In this document: piece after piece, positions 42,954-52,555 of the stretch
Numbering within the stretch: position 1 is the first letter of the stretch
How the letters are laid out: the number at the start of each line of letters is the position of its first letter
DNA from: an uncultured Sphingomonadaceae bacterium
GTDB taxonomy: Bacteria > Pseudomonadota > Alphaproteobacteria > Sphingomonadales > Sphingomonadaceae
DNA length: 64,000 nucleotides
Direction of reading: 5' to 3'
Assembly: GCA_947497315.1 (NCBI GenBank)
Contig: CANMFX010000001.1
Coordinates: 124,001-188,000, forward strand
The notes under the pieces: model-generated
The model's database searches: none
Told to the model about the DNA's origin: nothing
The model's input: only the letters and a program-made list of their open reading frames with translations
Position numbers and translations under genes: made by a program

Positions 42954-45872
42954 TCAGTCTTGGCCGACTGCCGAATCATTTGAACTGCCTGCCTTACTAA
43001 CATCGGTGTTACCAGCTTCATAGCCACGATATTCGATTGGCATGTTAAGGGCTTCCAGCTGCGTCTTGATCTTGTCCGCATCTCCGACAATCACCCAGGT
43101 AAACCTGTCGGGATCAATTGCTCCAGCCATGGCTTTGTTGAGATCATCGGCGGTCAAGGCCCTGTAGCGATCTGCCACGGTTTCGGCATAGTTGGACGGG
43201 CGCTTGAACATGACATCGCCCTGCATTTGTCCGAGCACGCGTCTCGATTGCTCGAACTGCCCCGGCAACTGGCGGACATTGCCATTGACTGTCCGTTCCA
43301 GCTCCGCCTGTGTGACACCATTATCACCCAGGAAGCTCTTAACCTGGCCCATGATCGCGGCAACAGCGGGACCGGTCTGATTGGTCTGCACCGGCGCACG
43401 CATGATATAAGGTACATCATGCTCACCGCGCAAAATGGTGTTGCGCGTACCGTAGCTCCAGCCTTTCGTCTCACGCAGATCCATGTTGATCCGCGACAGG
43501 AAGTTCCCGCCCAGAACTTCATTGGAGGCGTTCAGGGTCAGCAAGTCATCAGTGCCCTTAAACGGCAGAACCTGACCCGCAAGGATCATTGATTGCGGGC
43601 TATTGGCCCGGTGAATAACCACGATCTTGCCTTGGGCTTCCGGAATCGCGGCATCGAAATTTTTGGCCGGAGCAGCCTGTCCCTCGGCCTTCCACTGACC
43701 AAAGCGCATTTCCAGCTTGTCGAGCAATGCCTGCTTTTCAATCTGGCCGACGGCAAATATCGTGGCATTTTCCGGACGCATCCAGCCTTTGTGGAAATTC
43801 ACCAGGTCGTCCCGGCTGATCGCCGCGACGGATTGCTTCGTGCCATTGCCAGACAGGCCGCGGCCATAAGGATGGGTGTCGCCGAACAGAAGCGGCGGCA
43901 AAGCATTGGTCGCGATGCTGCGCGGGTTGCTTTCTTCACGGTCGATGGCAGTCAGCTGCTGCACCCGTATGCGTTCGATATCGTCTGTTTTGAAAGCAGG
44001 GTTTTTGACAATGTCGGCCATCAGGTCGAGCGACGCATCGAGATTTGGATTAACCGCGCTCAAACTGACATCCGTGCGATCCCGTCCGCCGCCGACACTG
44101 ACATTGGCCCCCAGACGTTCTTGCTGTTCGGCAATCTGTACCGAGGTCAGGCTAGTCGTGCCTTCCTCCATCATCGCTATGGTGAAGTTTTGCAGGCCAA
44201 TCTTGTCGGCAGGATCAGCAGCAGCCCCGGCATCAAAAGACAGGGTCACACGGGTCATTGGAACCGCATTGCGCTGAGCGAAATAGACTTTGATGCCGTT
44301 GGACAATGTCGCTGTTTCGACATCGGGAAAATCAACGTTCGGAATCTCTCCAACCGGAGGAAGAGAGGATCGATCAACTGGCTCGCGTACAGCATTCTCA
44401 CTACCGTCCTGCATATAAAAGGCAGGAGCAGTGAGCGTTCCGGTTCGCGCGCCTTTACCGGACTCTACTTCCTGATAGGCCTCCCGCTCGCCTGGCACCA
44501 CACGGATACCGACTACCGGCCGGGTCAGCCATTTTTTCATTGCTGCCTTAACCGATTCCGGGGTTGCAGAGGCCAGTCGCTCCAGTTCCTTTTTATAATA
44601 TTCCGGGTCATCAGAATAGAGTTCGCCCTGCGCCAGTGCAGTCGCTTTGCCATTAAATCCGCCAACCTGCTCCAGCCCGGCAATACGGGCAGCGGCATCT
44701 CGCGTCGCAACCCGCTGCACTTCATCTACCGTCGGTCCGTTCTCAATGAAATCGGCGATAATCTCGTCCAGCCGCTTGGCGACCAAGTCTGCATCTTCAC
44801 CTGGCTTCACATCGGCCTGAATATTAACGAGACTTCCGTGCACGAACGGAATCACAAAGGCAGATACTGCCACCGCGTTTTTCTCTTCCCGCACCATGAT
44901 ATTGTCGAGCCGCGAACTTGCGAGACCGCCCAGCACTGTCATGCCGACATCCAGTGGCGTGTAGTCCGGATCATTCAGACCCGGGACGATCCAGTTGCGA
45001 TAGATACGCGTCGTCGCAACCTTGTCCTTCATCACATCGAAAACCGGTTCATCCAGGGTTGGCAATTCCGGGTTCAGCTCCGGAATTGGTTTGCCTTTGG
45101 GAATGGCACCGAACCATTTTTCGACCAGCGGTTTCGCGGCCACAGCATCAATGTCGCCAGCCAGCACCAGAATCGCATTATTCGGCCCATAATGGTCAAT
45201 AAACCATTGCTTCATATCGTCGAGAGAAGCGGCTTCGAGATCTTCCAGTGAGCCAATGGTGCTATGCCCGTAAGGATGGCCTTCTTCAGGAAACAGTAGT
45301 TCCGTCTGCCGATAGCTGACCAGCCCATATGGCTGGTTATCACCCTGTCGCTTCTCGTTGGAAACCACGCCAATCTGGTTGTCGAGTTTCTCCTGCGTCA
45401 CCGCACCCAGCAAGTGCCCCATCCGGTCGCTTTCAAGAAACAGTGCGACATCAAGGGCAGATTTGGGAACCGTCTGGAAATAATTGGTCCGGTCCAGCCA
45501 GGTCGTCCCGTTCAAATCGGTCGCACCAATTTGCCGCAGCGGCTCAAAATAATCGCCCGGAGCGTTTTCAGAACCGTTGAACATGATGTGTTCGAACAGG
45601 TGGGCGTAACCCGTTTTGCCCTTGGGTTCATTCGCAGAGCCGACGCCATACCAGATGGAGACCGCCACGATCGGTGCCTTGCGATCGGTGTGGACCAACA
45701 CCTTCAAACCATTGTCGAGGGTAAATCGTTCATAGGGAATATTGACCGCATCAACCAGCTGGCCAACCGGCGCCGGCGCGGCGCTTCTTTGGTTATCGGC
45801 ATAGGCTGGAGCGGCAAAGCTAAGGGCAGTCGACGTGAGTGCAATCGCAACCGTGCGGGAAAAGCGTGACAT
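42954..45872 (-). CDS. Exported tandem M16-family zinc peptidase
   Basis: A 972-residue protein with a signal peptide (SFAAPAYA, cleaved near residue 26) and two M16 peptidase units. The first holds the inverted zinc motif H91-LF-E94-H95 and a downstream Glu in the AVAAK region; the second unit (from about 500, TLSNGIKVYFAQRNAVPM) lacks HXXEH and is the usual inactive partner. Such pitrilysin-like clamshells degrade short peptides in the periplasm. Its size matches two fused halves that other bacteria encode as a pair. Confidence 0.9.
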   Translation of the reverse strand: MSRFSRTVAIALTSTALSFAAPAYADNQRSAAPAPVGQLVDAVNIPYERFTLDNGLKVLVHTDRKAPIVAVSIWYGVGSANEPKGKTGYAHLFEHIMFNGSENAPGDYFEPLRQIGATDLNGTTWLDRTNYFQTVPKSALDVALFLESDRMGHLLGAVTQEKLDNQIGVVSNEKRQGDNQPYGLVSYRQTELLFPEEGHPYGHSTIGSLEDLEAASLDDMKQWFIDHYGPNNAILVLAGDIDAVAAKPLVEKWFGAIPKGKPIPELNPELPTLDEPVFDVMKDKVATTRIYRNWIVPGLNDPDYTPLDVGMTVLGGLASSRLDNIMVREEKNAVAVSAFVIPFVHGSLVNIQADVKPGEDADLVAKRLDEIIADFIENGPTVDEVQRVATRDAAARIAGLEQVGGFNGKATALAQGELYSDDPEYYKKELERLASATPESVKAAMKKWLTRPVVGIRVVPGEREAYQEVESGKGARTGTLTAPAFYMQDGSENAVREPVDRSSLPPVGEIPNVDFPDVETATLSNGIKVYFAQRNAVPMTRVTLSFDAGAAADPADKIGLQNFTIAMMEEGTTSLTSVQIAEQQERLGANVSVGGGRDRTDVSLSAVNPNLDASLDLMADIVKNPAFKTDDIERIRVQQLTAIDREESNPRSIATNALPPLLFGDTHPYGRGLSGNGTKQSVAAISRDDLVNFHKGWMRPENATIFAVGQIEKQALLDKLEMRFGQWKAEGQAAPAKNFDAAIPEAQGKIVVIHRANSPQSMILAGQVLPFKGTDDLLTLNASNEVLGGNFLSRINMDLRETKGWSYGTRNTILRGEHDVPYIMRAPVQTNQTGPAVAAIMGQVKSFLGDNGVTQAELERTVNGNVRQLPGQFEQSRRVLGQMQGDVMFKRPSNYAETVADRYRALTADDLNKAMAGAIDPDRFTWVIVGDADKIKTQLEALNMPIEYRGYEAGNTDVSKAGSSNDSAVGQD

Positions 45873-46001
45873 CCGGAAATCCTCTTCAAAATATTATATC
45901 ATTGGAAACTACTATGGGCAGGCAGGCTTGTCGCGCAAGTCCTGTTCGATCTTCGACAAACGGTCGATCTCAATCGACCAACAACAACGCTCACTAATAG
46001 T

Positions 46002-46628
46002 CTATTTCTTTTTCCAGCCCCAGAACAGATGGCAAGGCAATATGTTCCAGACAGAATAGCCATCGTCTATTCGGTCAAAATGGGGTGCCATGAAATCGCG
46101 GGCACGTTTGACGAATTGATAGACCAGAAAAGCCCCACCCGGGCGCAGCGCAGCATGGGTTTCTTCTGCTATTTTCGGTCCCAACTGATTGGGCAAGGTA
46201 GAAAATGGCAGGCCGGACAATATGTAGTCCGCCTTGTCGTGACCAAGATCGTTCAATATCTGCTGCACGTCCGCTGCAGATCCGTGAATGGGATAGAAAC
46301 GGCTGTCGCGAATGCTCTTGCCAAGATATTCGATAAAATCCGGATTAAGGTCGATGACAATCAATGTGGCATCCGGCTTCATGCGTTCCAGCACCGGCCG
46401 GCAGAATGTGCCAATGCCGGGTCCATATTCGACGAACACATCACATTCATTCCAATCAACCGGTTCCAGCATTTTTTTGACAGTTGCGGCCGACGAGGGA
46501 ATGATCGAGCCGACCATGACGGGATGCTTCAGGAAACCTTTGAAAAACACTCCCCATGCACCGAAGGTCCGGGCCGCACGCAGCTTGATTCGCCCCCATA
46601 ATGGCGCTTTTGCAATGGTGTTAGTCAA
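46002..46628 (-). CDS. PmtA-like phospholipid N-methyltransferase family protein
   Basis: A 208-residue class I methyltransferase: FVEYGPGIGTFCRPVLE is SAM motif I, VIDLNPDFIEYL binds the ribose, and ILSGLPFSTLP is the catalytic stretch typical of PmtA-type phosphatidylethanolamine N-methyltransferases and their KsgA-like relatives. The basic N-terminus (KLRAARTFGAWGVFFKGFLKHP) could bind membrane. Substrate is not certain; a role in making methylated phospholipids is inferred. The gene stands alone, divergent from the monooxygenase-fold gene. Confidence 0.78.
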   Translation of the reverse strand: MTNTIAKAPLWGRIKLRAARTFGAWGVFFKGFLKHPVMVGSIIPSSAATVKKMLEPVDWNECDVFVEYGPGIGTFCRPVLERMKPDATLIVIDLNPDFIEYLGKSIRDSRFYPIHGSAADVQQILNDLGHDKADYILSGLPFSTLPNQLGPKIAEETHAALRPGGAFLVYQFVKRARDFMAPHFDRIDDGYSVWNILPCHLFWGWKKK

Positions 46629-46732
46629 TCAGAATCTCCTGCTATCATCCCGCTGTCTTATTAAGCCATAACAGTATCACATTCAAACATCTTCGCGCTT
46701 GTCCGGGGCGGGGAGAGGTTTAAAAGAGCAAT

Positions 46733-47080
46733 ATGAAACTCCATCCTCTTGACTGTATCGCTGTCATCTTTTGTGCCCAGCGCACCAAGGATGATGATGA
46801 AGCCTATGAAGCGGCCGCAAATGTCATGAGCAATCTCGCCGCGCAGCAATCCGGATATCTCGGACAGGACAGCAGCCGCTCGAAAGACGGCCTGGGAATC
46901 ACGGTCAGCTATTGGGAAACCGATGAAGCGGCCAAGGCCTGGCGCGATCATCCGGTTCACAGCGCGATCCGCGAACAGGGTCGTGACAAATGGTATGAAA
47001 GCTATACGCTCCATGTCGCACGCATAGAACGCAGCTATGACTGGAATAAATCTGGGATTGGAAAAAATAGCGTGCCATAG
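46733..47080 (+). CDS. Antibiotic biosynthesis monooxygenase (ABM) fold protein
   Basis: A 115-residue dimeric alpha/beta-barrel protein: CIAVIFCAQRTKDDDEAYEAAANVM, QQSGYLGQDSSR, GITVSYWETDEAAKAWRDHP-VHSAI and HVARIERSYDW match the ABM/DUF family. Members range from quinol monooxygenases to heme-degrading IsdG-like proteins; the substrate is unknown. Only 7 bases before the MFS gene, so they are likely co-expressed. Confidence 0.82.
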   Translation: MKLHPLDCIAVIFCAQRTKDDDEAYEAAANVMSNLAAQQSGYLGQDSSRSKDGLGITVSYWETDEAAKAWRDHPVHSAIREQGRDKWYESYTLHVARIERSYDWNKSGIGKNSVP

Positions 47081-47087
47081 GGCATTC

Positions 47088-48443
47088 ATGGCTGATTCTC
47101 CCGCCCCGCCCGTTGCTGCCAAGAAGCACAAGACCATCGACAGCACCCGGATGACGGTGCTGTTCGCGGTGATGCTTGTTACGGCTTCGGGCAATACCGC
47201 CATGCAATCGATACTGCCGACCATCGGCACGCAGCTGCACATCCCAGATTTCTGGGTCAGCGCCGCGTTCAGCTGGTCTGCTTTATTGTGGGTTTATACC
47301 GCACCCAAATGGGCCCGGCTATCGGATCATCGCGGGCGCAAGGCCTTGATGCGGCTGGGGATGATTGGCTTTACTTCGTCAATGGCACTGGCGGGCCTGG
47401 CGCTGTTCCTGGGCTTACTGGGTTGGTACAGTGCGCTGTGGACCTTCATCCTGTTCGCCATATTCCGAAGCCTTTACGGCGGACTGGGATCGGCCGCACC
47501 ACCGGCAGTTCAGGCCTATGTTGCTGCCCGGACCCCGCGCGAAGATCGTACCAAGGCGCTGTCGCTGATTTCTTCCTCCTTTGGTCTGGGCACGATTGTC
47601 GGTCCGGCTATTGCGCCATTGCTGATCCTCCCGTTTCTGGGCCTGTCGAGCCCGATGTTCGCTTTTGCGTTTATCGGAATCCTGGTGATGGTCGCGCTGG
47701 CACTCAAACTACCCAATGACGATCCCGGGTTTGAAGCACGCGGTGTCGTCACCTCCGAACCTTATAGTGCAGCGCCCTCGGCAGGCAGCCTCAAAGACGA
47801 CGGCCATGATGACCAGCCAGTGGGCAAACCAGCGCCGGGCAGCATACCGCCGCGGCTTCGCTGGGGCGACAAACGTATCAAGCCATGGCTGATCACAGGC
47901 ATCATGGGCGGCAATGCCCATGCGGTGATATTGGGCGTAATCGGCTTTCTGGTACTCGACCGGCTCGGCCTTAGAGACGATCCGAAAACAGCAATCGAGA
48001 TGACCGGCATTGTTCTTATGTCGGGTGCGGCAGCAACCTTGCTCGCGCAATGGGGCCTGATCCCGCTCTTGCAAATGGGGCCACGATCGTCAGTTTTGTG
48101 GGGCATGTTGCTTGCCGCTGTCGGCTGCCTGATCATCGGCGTATCGGGCGATCTTTACGGCATCATAATCGGCTTTGCAGTCAGTTCGCTGGGATTTGGT
48201 CTATTCCGTCCCGGCTTTACCGCAGGCGCTTCACTGGCGGTCGAACGATCGGAGCAAAATGGGGTTGCCGGCATCGTCGCGTCAGTAAACGGTATGGCGT
48301 TCATAGCATCACCGGCACTGGGCGTATTGCTGTACACCTACGTCAGTGCGCTGCCTTTCTGGATTGCAGTCACCATGTGCCTGTTCATCTTTGGCTGGGG
48401 CTTCAAAACGCTAAAGCTGGATGACGCGGTGGCAACTAGCTGA
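47088..48443 (+). CDS. Major facilitator superfamily transporter
   Basis: A 451-residue twelve-helix transporter. ATG 47088 (MADSPAPP) is chosen; a longer in-frame start would overlap the previous gene. The loop 2-3 signature KWARLSDHRGRKALM is present, and a hydrophilic linker near residues 225-275 separates the two six-helix halves. Substrate cannot be read; drug or metabolite efflux is typical for this group (DHA1-like). The end runs to within 5 bases of the convergent cdc48. Confidence 0.88.
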   Translation: MADSPAPPVAAKKHKTIDSTRMTVLFAVMLVTASGNTAMQSILPTIGTQLHIPDFWVSAAFSWSALLWVYTAPKWARLSDHRGRKALMRLGMIGFTSSMALAGLALFLGLLGWYSALWTFILFAIFRSLYGGLGSAAPPAVQAYVAARTPREDRTKALSLISSSFGLGTIVGPAIAPLLILPFLGLSSPMFAFAFIGILVMVALALKLPNDDPGFEARGVVTSEPYSAAPSAGSLKDDGHDDQPVGKPAPGSIPPRLRWGDKRIKPWLITGIMGGNAHAVILGVIGFLVLDRLGLRDDPKTAIEMTGIVLMSGAAATLLAQWGLIPLLQMGPRSSVLWGMLLAAVGCLIIGVSGDLYGIIIGFAVSSLGFGLFRPGFTAGASLAVERSEQNGVAGIVASVNGMAFIASPALGVLLYTYVSALPFWIAVTMCLFIFGWGFKTLKLDDAVATS

Positions 48444-48447
48444 TAAA

Positions 48448-50796
48448 TCAAAATTCATGCTTGCTGTCGTTCACCGGCGTCAACATGCCGGGGGCGACAA
48501 AACCAATCGGTTCGGCGCGCATCGCATTTTGTTTCAGCTGTGCTTCCATCTTGGAATATTCTTCCTCCATTTCCGGCGTGACCGAAGCGCGGCTATCTTT
48601 CAGCGCGCGCTCAAAATGCTTCATCGACACTTTCTCGACCAGACCACCATGCTCACGCAAGGCATAAAGACCGGCGCGGCGCACCAGATCTTCCAGGTCA
48701 GCGCCGGAATAGCGCTCGGCGCGCGCAGCAATATCATCAAGGTCGACATCTTTGTCGATTGGCATTTTGGCGGTGTGGATCGCCAGGATACGGCGGCGGC
48801 CATCTTTTTCCGGAACCGGCACATAGACCAGTTCATCAAAACGGCCGGGACGCAATAAAGCCGGATCGACTAGACCGGGCCGGTTGGTTGCGCCGATTAA
48901 AATAACCGACTGCATCTCTTCAAGCCCGTCCATTTCAGCCAGTATCGTATTGACCACGCGTTCAGTCACTTGCGGTTCGCCCATACCGCGGCCACGCGCG
49001 GGCACCAGACTGTCAATCTCGTCAATGAACAGAACTGTCGGGGCGACCTGCCGTGCACGTGCGAAAAGCCGCGCAATTTGTTGCTCACTCTCACCGTACC
49101 ACTTTGATAAAAGATCGCTGGACTTCGTCGCGATGAAATTGGCTTCCGCTTCCCGTGCCACCGCTTTGGCAAGCAATGTCTTGCCGGTGCCGGGCGGTCC
49201 GTAGAGCAAAAATCCCTTGGCTGGACGGATACCCAGCTTGGCAAAAGCCTCAGGGCTTTTCATTGGCAGTTCGATGCCCTCTTTCAAACGCATCTGCGCA
49301 TCATCGAGACCGCCAATATCTTCCCAGCGCACATCCGGTGCCTGAACCATTACCTCACGCATGGCCGACGGTTGCACCCGTTTCAACGCCTCGACGAAAT
49401 CATCGCGGCGCACCACCAGTTCCTCCAGTACTTCCGGCGGAACGGTCTCGGACTCCAGATCCAGCTTCGGCATGATCCGGCGAACAGCTTCTATGGCCGC
49501 CTCGCGCGTCAATGCCGCCAGATCAGCACCGACAAACCCATAAGTTGTGCGGGCCAATTCCGTCAGATCGACCGCGGGCTCCAGTGGCATGCCGCGGGTA
49601 TGAATGCCCAAAATTTCCTTGCGACCACGCAGGTCCGGAACGCCGACGATAATTTCCCGATCAAACCGGCCCGGACGGCGCAGCGCCTCATCAATCGCTT
49701 CCGGGCGATTGGTTGCGGCAATAACCACCAGATTGAGGCGCGATTCCAGTCCATCCATAAGCGTGAGCAATTGAGCGACCAGGCGCTTTTCCGTCTCCCC
49801 CTGCACTTCGCCGCGCTTGGGGGCGATGGAGTCAATTTCATCAATGAACAATATGGAAGGCGCCGCCTTTGTTGCAGCTTCAAAGACCTCGCGGAGTTTT
49901 TTCTCCGATTCGCCATAGGCAGACCCCATGATTTCAGGGCCATTGATGAGGAAGAACTCCGCATCGCTTTCATTCGCTACTGCGCGCGCCAGACGGGTTT
50001 TTCCGGTTCCCGGAGGACCATGGAGCAAAACCCCGCGTGGCGGGTCAACGCCGAGCCGCGTAAACAACTGCGGATAGCGCAGCGGCAGCTCCACCATTTC
50101 ACGCAACTGATCAATCGTCTCGTGAAGTCCGCCAATGTCATCATAGGTCACATCGGCACGGCGATGCTCTGTCGATTCCTCATATTCGGGGCGCAGCTCA
50201 ACTTCGGTCTTCTCGTCAATATGCACAAAACCCTTGGGCACGGTGGACACAACCATCAGGCGGATCTGGGTGAGCGAAAAAGCAGGTGCGGCGAGCATCT
50301 GTTGCAGCTGCGGTGGCATATCGCTGCGATCAACCTGTTGCTGACCATGGGTCGCGACAAAATCACCGGCATTCAAAGGGCGCCCCATGAAACTGCGTTT
50401 CAGGCCAGCACCGCTGCCATGCAGGCGCAGGTCTTTCTGGGCAGGTGCGAAAATGACTTTCTTGGCCGGTTTCGACTCAACCTTTCGAATCTCAACAAAA
50501 TCACCCGAGCCCACGCCGGCATTGGCCCGCTGCAAACCGTCAAGCCGCACAAAATCAAGCCCCTCATCCTCCGGGTAGGGCAGAACTGCACGGGCGGGAG
50601 TCGCCTGCTTGCCGCATATCTCAACCACATCCCCTTCCATCAAACCGAGTTTGCTCAGATTGTCCCGAGACAGACGCGCGAGTCCGCGGCCGCTATCTTC
50701 CGGCCGCGCATTGGCAACTTGTAACTTTATCATCTGGGAATCGGATTCAGGGTCAGATTTGGATTCGGATTTTGGATCAGATTTCGGATCAGACAT
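48448..50796 (-). CDS. Cdc48/VAT-type AAA ATPase
   Basis: A 782-residue hexameric unfoldase resembling archaeal VAT and eukaryotic Cdc48/p97. An N-terminal double-psi barrel domain (from [17 protein letters not shown]) is followed by D1 with [13 protein letters not shown] and [11 protein letters not shown], and D2 with [30 protein letters not shown] and second-region Arg fingers. Before the barrel lie about 20 residues of DPKS/ESKS repeats, whose status as real coding is unsure: an internal ATG at 50733 (MIKLQVA) is an alternative start. Bacterial Cdc48 homologues are uncommon; no proteasome-like genes are near. Confidence 0.92.
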   Translation of the reverse strand: MSDPKSDPKSESKSDPESDSQMIKLQVANARPEDSGRGLARLSRDNLSKLGLMEGDVVEICGKQATPARAVLPYPEDEGLDFVRLDGLQRANAGVGSGDFVEIRKVESKPAKKVIFAPAQKDLRLHGSGAGLKRSFMGRPLNAGDFVATHGQQQVDRSDMPPQLQQMLAAPAFSLTQIRLMVVSTVPKGFVHIDEKTEVELRPEYEESTEHRRADVTYDDIGGLHETIDQLREMVELPLRYPQLFTRLGVDPPRGVLLHGPPGTGKTRLARAVANESDAEFFLINGPEIMGSAYGESEKKLREVFEAATKAAPSILFIDEIDSIAPKRGEVQGETEKRLVAQLLTLMDGLESRLNLVVIAATNRPEAIDEALRRPGRFDREIIVGVPDLRGRKEILGIHTRGMPLEPAVDLTELARTTYGFVGADLAALTREAAIEAVRRIMPKLDLESETVPPEVLEELVVRRDDFVEALKRVQPSAMREVMVQAPDVRWEDIGGLDDAQMRLKEGIELPMKSPEAFAKLGIRPAKGFLLYGPPGTGKTLLAKAVAREAEANFIATKSSDLLSKWYGESEQQIARLFARARQVAPTVLFIDEIDSLVPARGRGMGEPQVTERVVNTILAEMDGLEEMQSVILIGATNRPGLVDPALLRPGRFDELVYVPVPEKDGRRRILAIHTAKMPIDKDVDLDDIAARAERYSGADLEDLVRRAGLYALREHGGLVEKVSMKHFERALKDSRASVTPEMEEEYSKMEAQLKQNAMRAEPIGFVAPGMLTPVNDSKHEF

Positions 50797-50908
50797 GGGG
50801 GGATGGACTCCTGCCACTTTTATTGTTTCCAACAAGATAGGGAGGCATCCGTCATTATGCGACTCCGAATTTGCCGCGAATCCAGCAGGCAGGATGAGGA
50901 GAGCCGGA

Positions 50909-50977
50909 TTTCAGGCAAAAAAAAGGCCAATCCCGAAGGACTGGCCTGTAAAAGTTTTTAGGAGAGGATGCCTGAAA
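50909..50977 (-). terminator. Terminator-like nested hairpin between cdc48 and lysR
   Basis: On the minus strand AGGCCAGTCC-TTCG-GGATTGGCCT (50947-50924) forms a stem with an extra-stable UUCG loop and one mismatch, followed by T8. Outer 9-base arms TTTCAGGCA (50909-50917) and TGCCTGAAA (50969-50977) enclose it. It lies in the leader of the cdc48 gene (start 50796), with no upstream minus-strand gene, so it may attenuate cdc48 or end a short RNA. Confidence 0.7.
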
Positions 50978-51036
50978 GGCGAGACCTATTTGGGGCAGAA
51001 TCGTTTATGTTGCAAGTGCGAAAAGAACATTGTCAG

Positions 51037-51118
51037 TTGCATAATGTGCAATTTATTAATTATGTTAGGCACGCGATTTAGCCAATCTATTCAAATTTAG
51101 TGCAATTTTGCGTTGCAC
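51037..51118. promoter_or_regulatory. Two TTGCA/TGCAA inverted repeats, likely LysR-type sites
   Basis: TTGCA-N5-TGCAA at 51037-51051 and GTGCAA-N7-TTGCAC at 51100-51118 both resemble the T-N11-A dyad that LysR-type regulators bind. They lie just upstream of the lysR start at 51151 and may control both it and the opposite strand. Confidence 0.55.
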
Positions 51119-51150
51119 AATTCGCATTTAACCGCAATATCAACACCACC

Positions 51151-52029
51151 ATGCGACGTCTCCCTCCCCTACGCGCCTTGGAAGCCTTCATCCGCGTCGC
51201 GCGACTCGGCTCATCCAAGGCGGCTGCAGCAGAACTAGCCCTTTCTGCCCCGGCGCTGAGCCGCCGAATCAAATCTCTTGAAGATCATATTGGCAAGCCC
51301 CTGTTTGAGCGGCGTAATCAGGCAATGATCCTGAACGACGATGGCGAGGTACTGCTCAATGCGGTGGCGCCAGCTATGGAAACGATTGGCGAAGCGGTTG
51401 ATCAAATGACCGTCAGCGGCAGCGATCTTAGACTGCGACTTGGTGTATTGCCGCTTTTCGGAGCAACGCGCCTCTTGCCGCGCCTGCCGGAGCTGAGAAA
51501 ACTCTATCCCAAGCTGCATATTGATGTCGACACCTCTACACATGCAGAAAATATGCTGGGTGACGTAATTGATGCTGCAATAATCATTGCGGATCATGTC
51601 GATCCCAATCTCTATGCCGTGAAGCTGGACAGCAACAAGGTATATGCCATTGCCGCAGCAGAACTTGTTAACGGCCCCAATGCCATCAAAACGCCGCAAG
51701 ATCTGAAGGACCACAACATATTAATCCACAGCGACATGGCGAAAGCCTTTGATCGCTGGAAAGAAGCTGTCGGTCTGCCAGATCTGGACCCGGCCAGCGT
51801 CGACCATATGAATAGCGGTCCTTTAATGCTGGAGGCCGCCGCCCAGGGCCTGGGCGTCGCCATTATGCATGGCGGTCATTTCTCCGATGCAAATGACCCC
51901 CGCCTCGCCCGGCTGTTCGATTATGATATCGACAGTCCTTACTCCTATTGGTTCGTCTGCCGCAAACGGGACAAGAAAAACCGGGCTGTGCGGATTTTCC
52001 ATGATTGGGTCTTAAAAGCAGGACTTTAG
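51151..52029 (+). CDS. LysR-family transcription regulator (GcvA-like)
   Basis: A 292-residue LTTR: an N-terminal winged helix (MRRLPPLRALEAFIRVARLGS; SKAAAAELALSAPALSRRIKSLEDHIGKPLFERR) and a C-terminal periplasmic-binding-like effector domain. The MRRLPPLRALEAF start is typical of the GcvA/AmpR group. ATG 51151 is chosen over an upstream GTG at 51100, which falls inside a palindrome. No ribosome site is clear. Effector unknown; cdc48 is the divergent neighbour. Confidence 0.88.
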   Translation: MRRLPPLRALEAFIRVARLGSSKAAAAELALSAPALSRRIKSLEDHIGKPLFERRNQAMILNDDGEVLLNAVAPAMETIGEAVDQMTVSGSDLRLRLGVLPLFGATRLLPRLPELRKLYPKLHIDVDTSTHAENMLGDVIDAAIIIADHVDPNLYAVKLDSNKVYAIAAAELVNGPNAIKTPQDLKDHNILIHSDMAKAFDRWKEAVGLPDLDPASVDHMNSGPLMLEAAAQGLGVAIMHGGHFSDANDPRLARLFDYDIDSPYSYWFVCRKRDKKNRAVRIFHDWVLKAGL

Positions 52030-52207
52030 GCGACGAAGCGTGCCTGTTTGGCCGCTGGATGCTCATGACATTTATATTATTTTCTGATAAAAGAACAGAA
52101 TCGTCACGCTGTATCGACATTTTTTGTCGTAAAACCAAATATTGGGGAAATATAATGCTGCGGAACTGCAGTATAATATTGACCGATTAAGATATTGGAG
52201 AAAATGC

Positions 52208-52462
52208 ATGCGTTTCAAGACTTTGGCTACCTTATCCGCTCTATCTCTTTCGACAGCGCCTGTTATGGCGCAATCGCAGGCGGTCGCCCCTGTGACCAGC
52301 GCAAGCGTAGAGCGCGTTTCCGCGACTCAGGAACAAGCCAATAATTTAGGGGGCGGCAGTGATACCATCCTTGCGGTGCTGGCCGGCGCCATTGCAGTCG
52401 CCTTTGTAACGCTCACCATAATCAATGACGATGATGATGACGATACACCCACAAGCCCCTGA
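52208..52462 (+). CDS. Small exported protein with one helix and poly-Asp tail
   Basis: An 84-residue protein: signal peptide (MRFKTLATLSALSLSTAPVMAQ), a Ser/Ala/Val-rich stretch, GGGSDTILAVLAGAIAVAFVTLTII as a membrane segment, and the tail NDDDDDDTPTSP. GGAGAAA precedes the ATG. I recall similarly built small proteins in sphingomonads, of unknown role. It stands alone; a hairpin follows at 52511-52533. Confidence 0.65.
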   Translation: MRFKTLATLSALSLSTAPVMAQSQAVAPVTSASVERVSATQEQANNLGGGSDTILAVLAGAIAVAFVTLTIINDDDDDDTPTSP

Positions 52463-52510
52463 CAAAAGTGGAATCTGATTTCACTTTACACCCGCGATAA
52501 CCAATCAAGA

Positions 52511-52533
52511 TCAGGCCCTTCTCAAGGGCCTGA
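52511..52533. terminator. Hairpin between converging genes
   Basis: TCAGGCCCTT (52511-52520) and AAGGGCCTGA (52524-52533) pair perfectly over 10 bases with a CTC loop. No real T-run follows on either strand, so termination is plausible only through the strong stem. It separates the small exported protein and the convergent Mur-ligase gene. Confidence 0.55.
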
Positions 52534-52555
52534 TTTGCGTTGACAGTGCGGTCTT

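Larger units (their letters stand above)
50797..51150. other. Gene-free stretch of 354 bases between divergent cdc48 and lysR
   Basis: Contains the nested terminator-like hairpin at 50909-50977 and two inverted repeats of TTGCA/TGCAA type at 51037-51118. A 37-codon frame at 50968-51081 has a ribosome-like GGAGAGG but only 2 bases spacing, and I do not call it. No known riboswitch was recognised. Confidence 0.5.

Noticed and set aside
43593-45251. Long open frame (about 550 codons) on the plus strand opposite the M16 peptidase gene
   Set aside because: It is antisense to a clear conserved peptidase, has unbalanced residue content (rich in Arg, His, Gln, Ile) and no recognisable domain; a by-product of codon bias.
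49372-50724. Long plus-strand frame opposite cdc48
   Set aside because: Same reason: antisense to a well supported AAA ATPase with no domain or ribosome site.
50968-51081. 37-codon plus-strand frame with GGAGAGG before the ATG
   Set aside because: Spacing of 2 bases is too short, residue content is random-looking, and the region is better explained by the hairpin and LysR-type sites.
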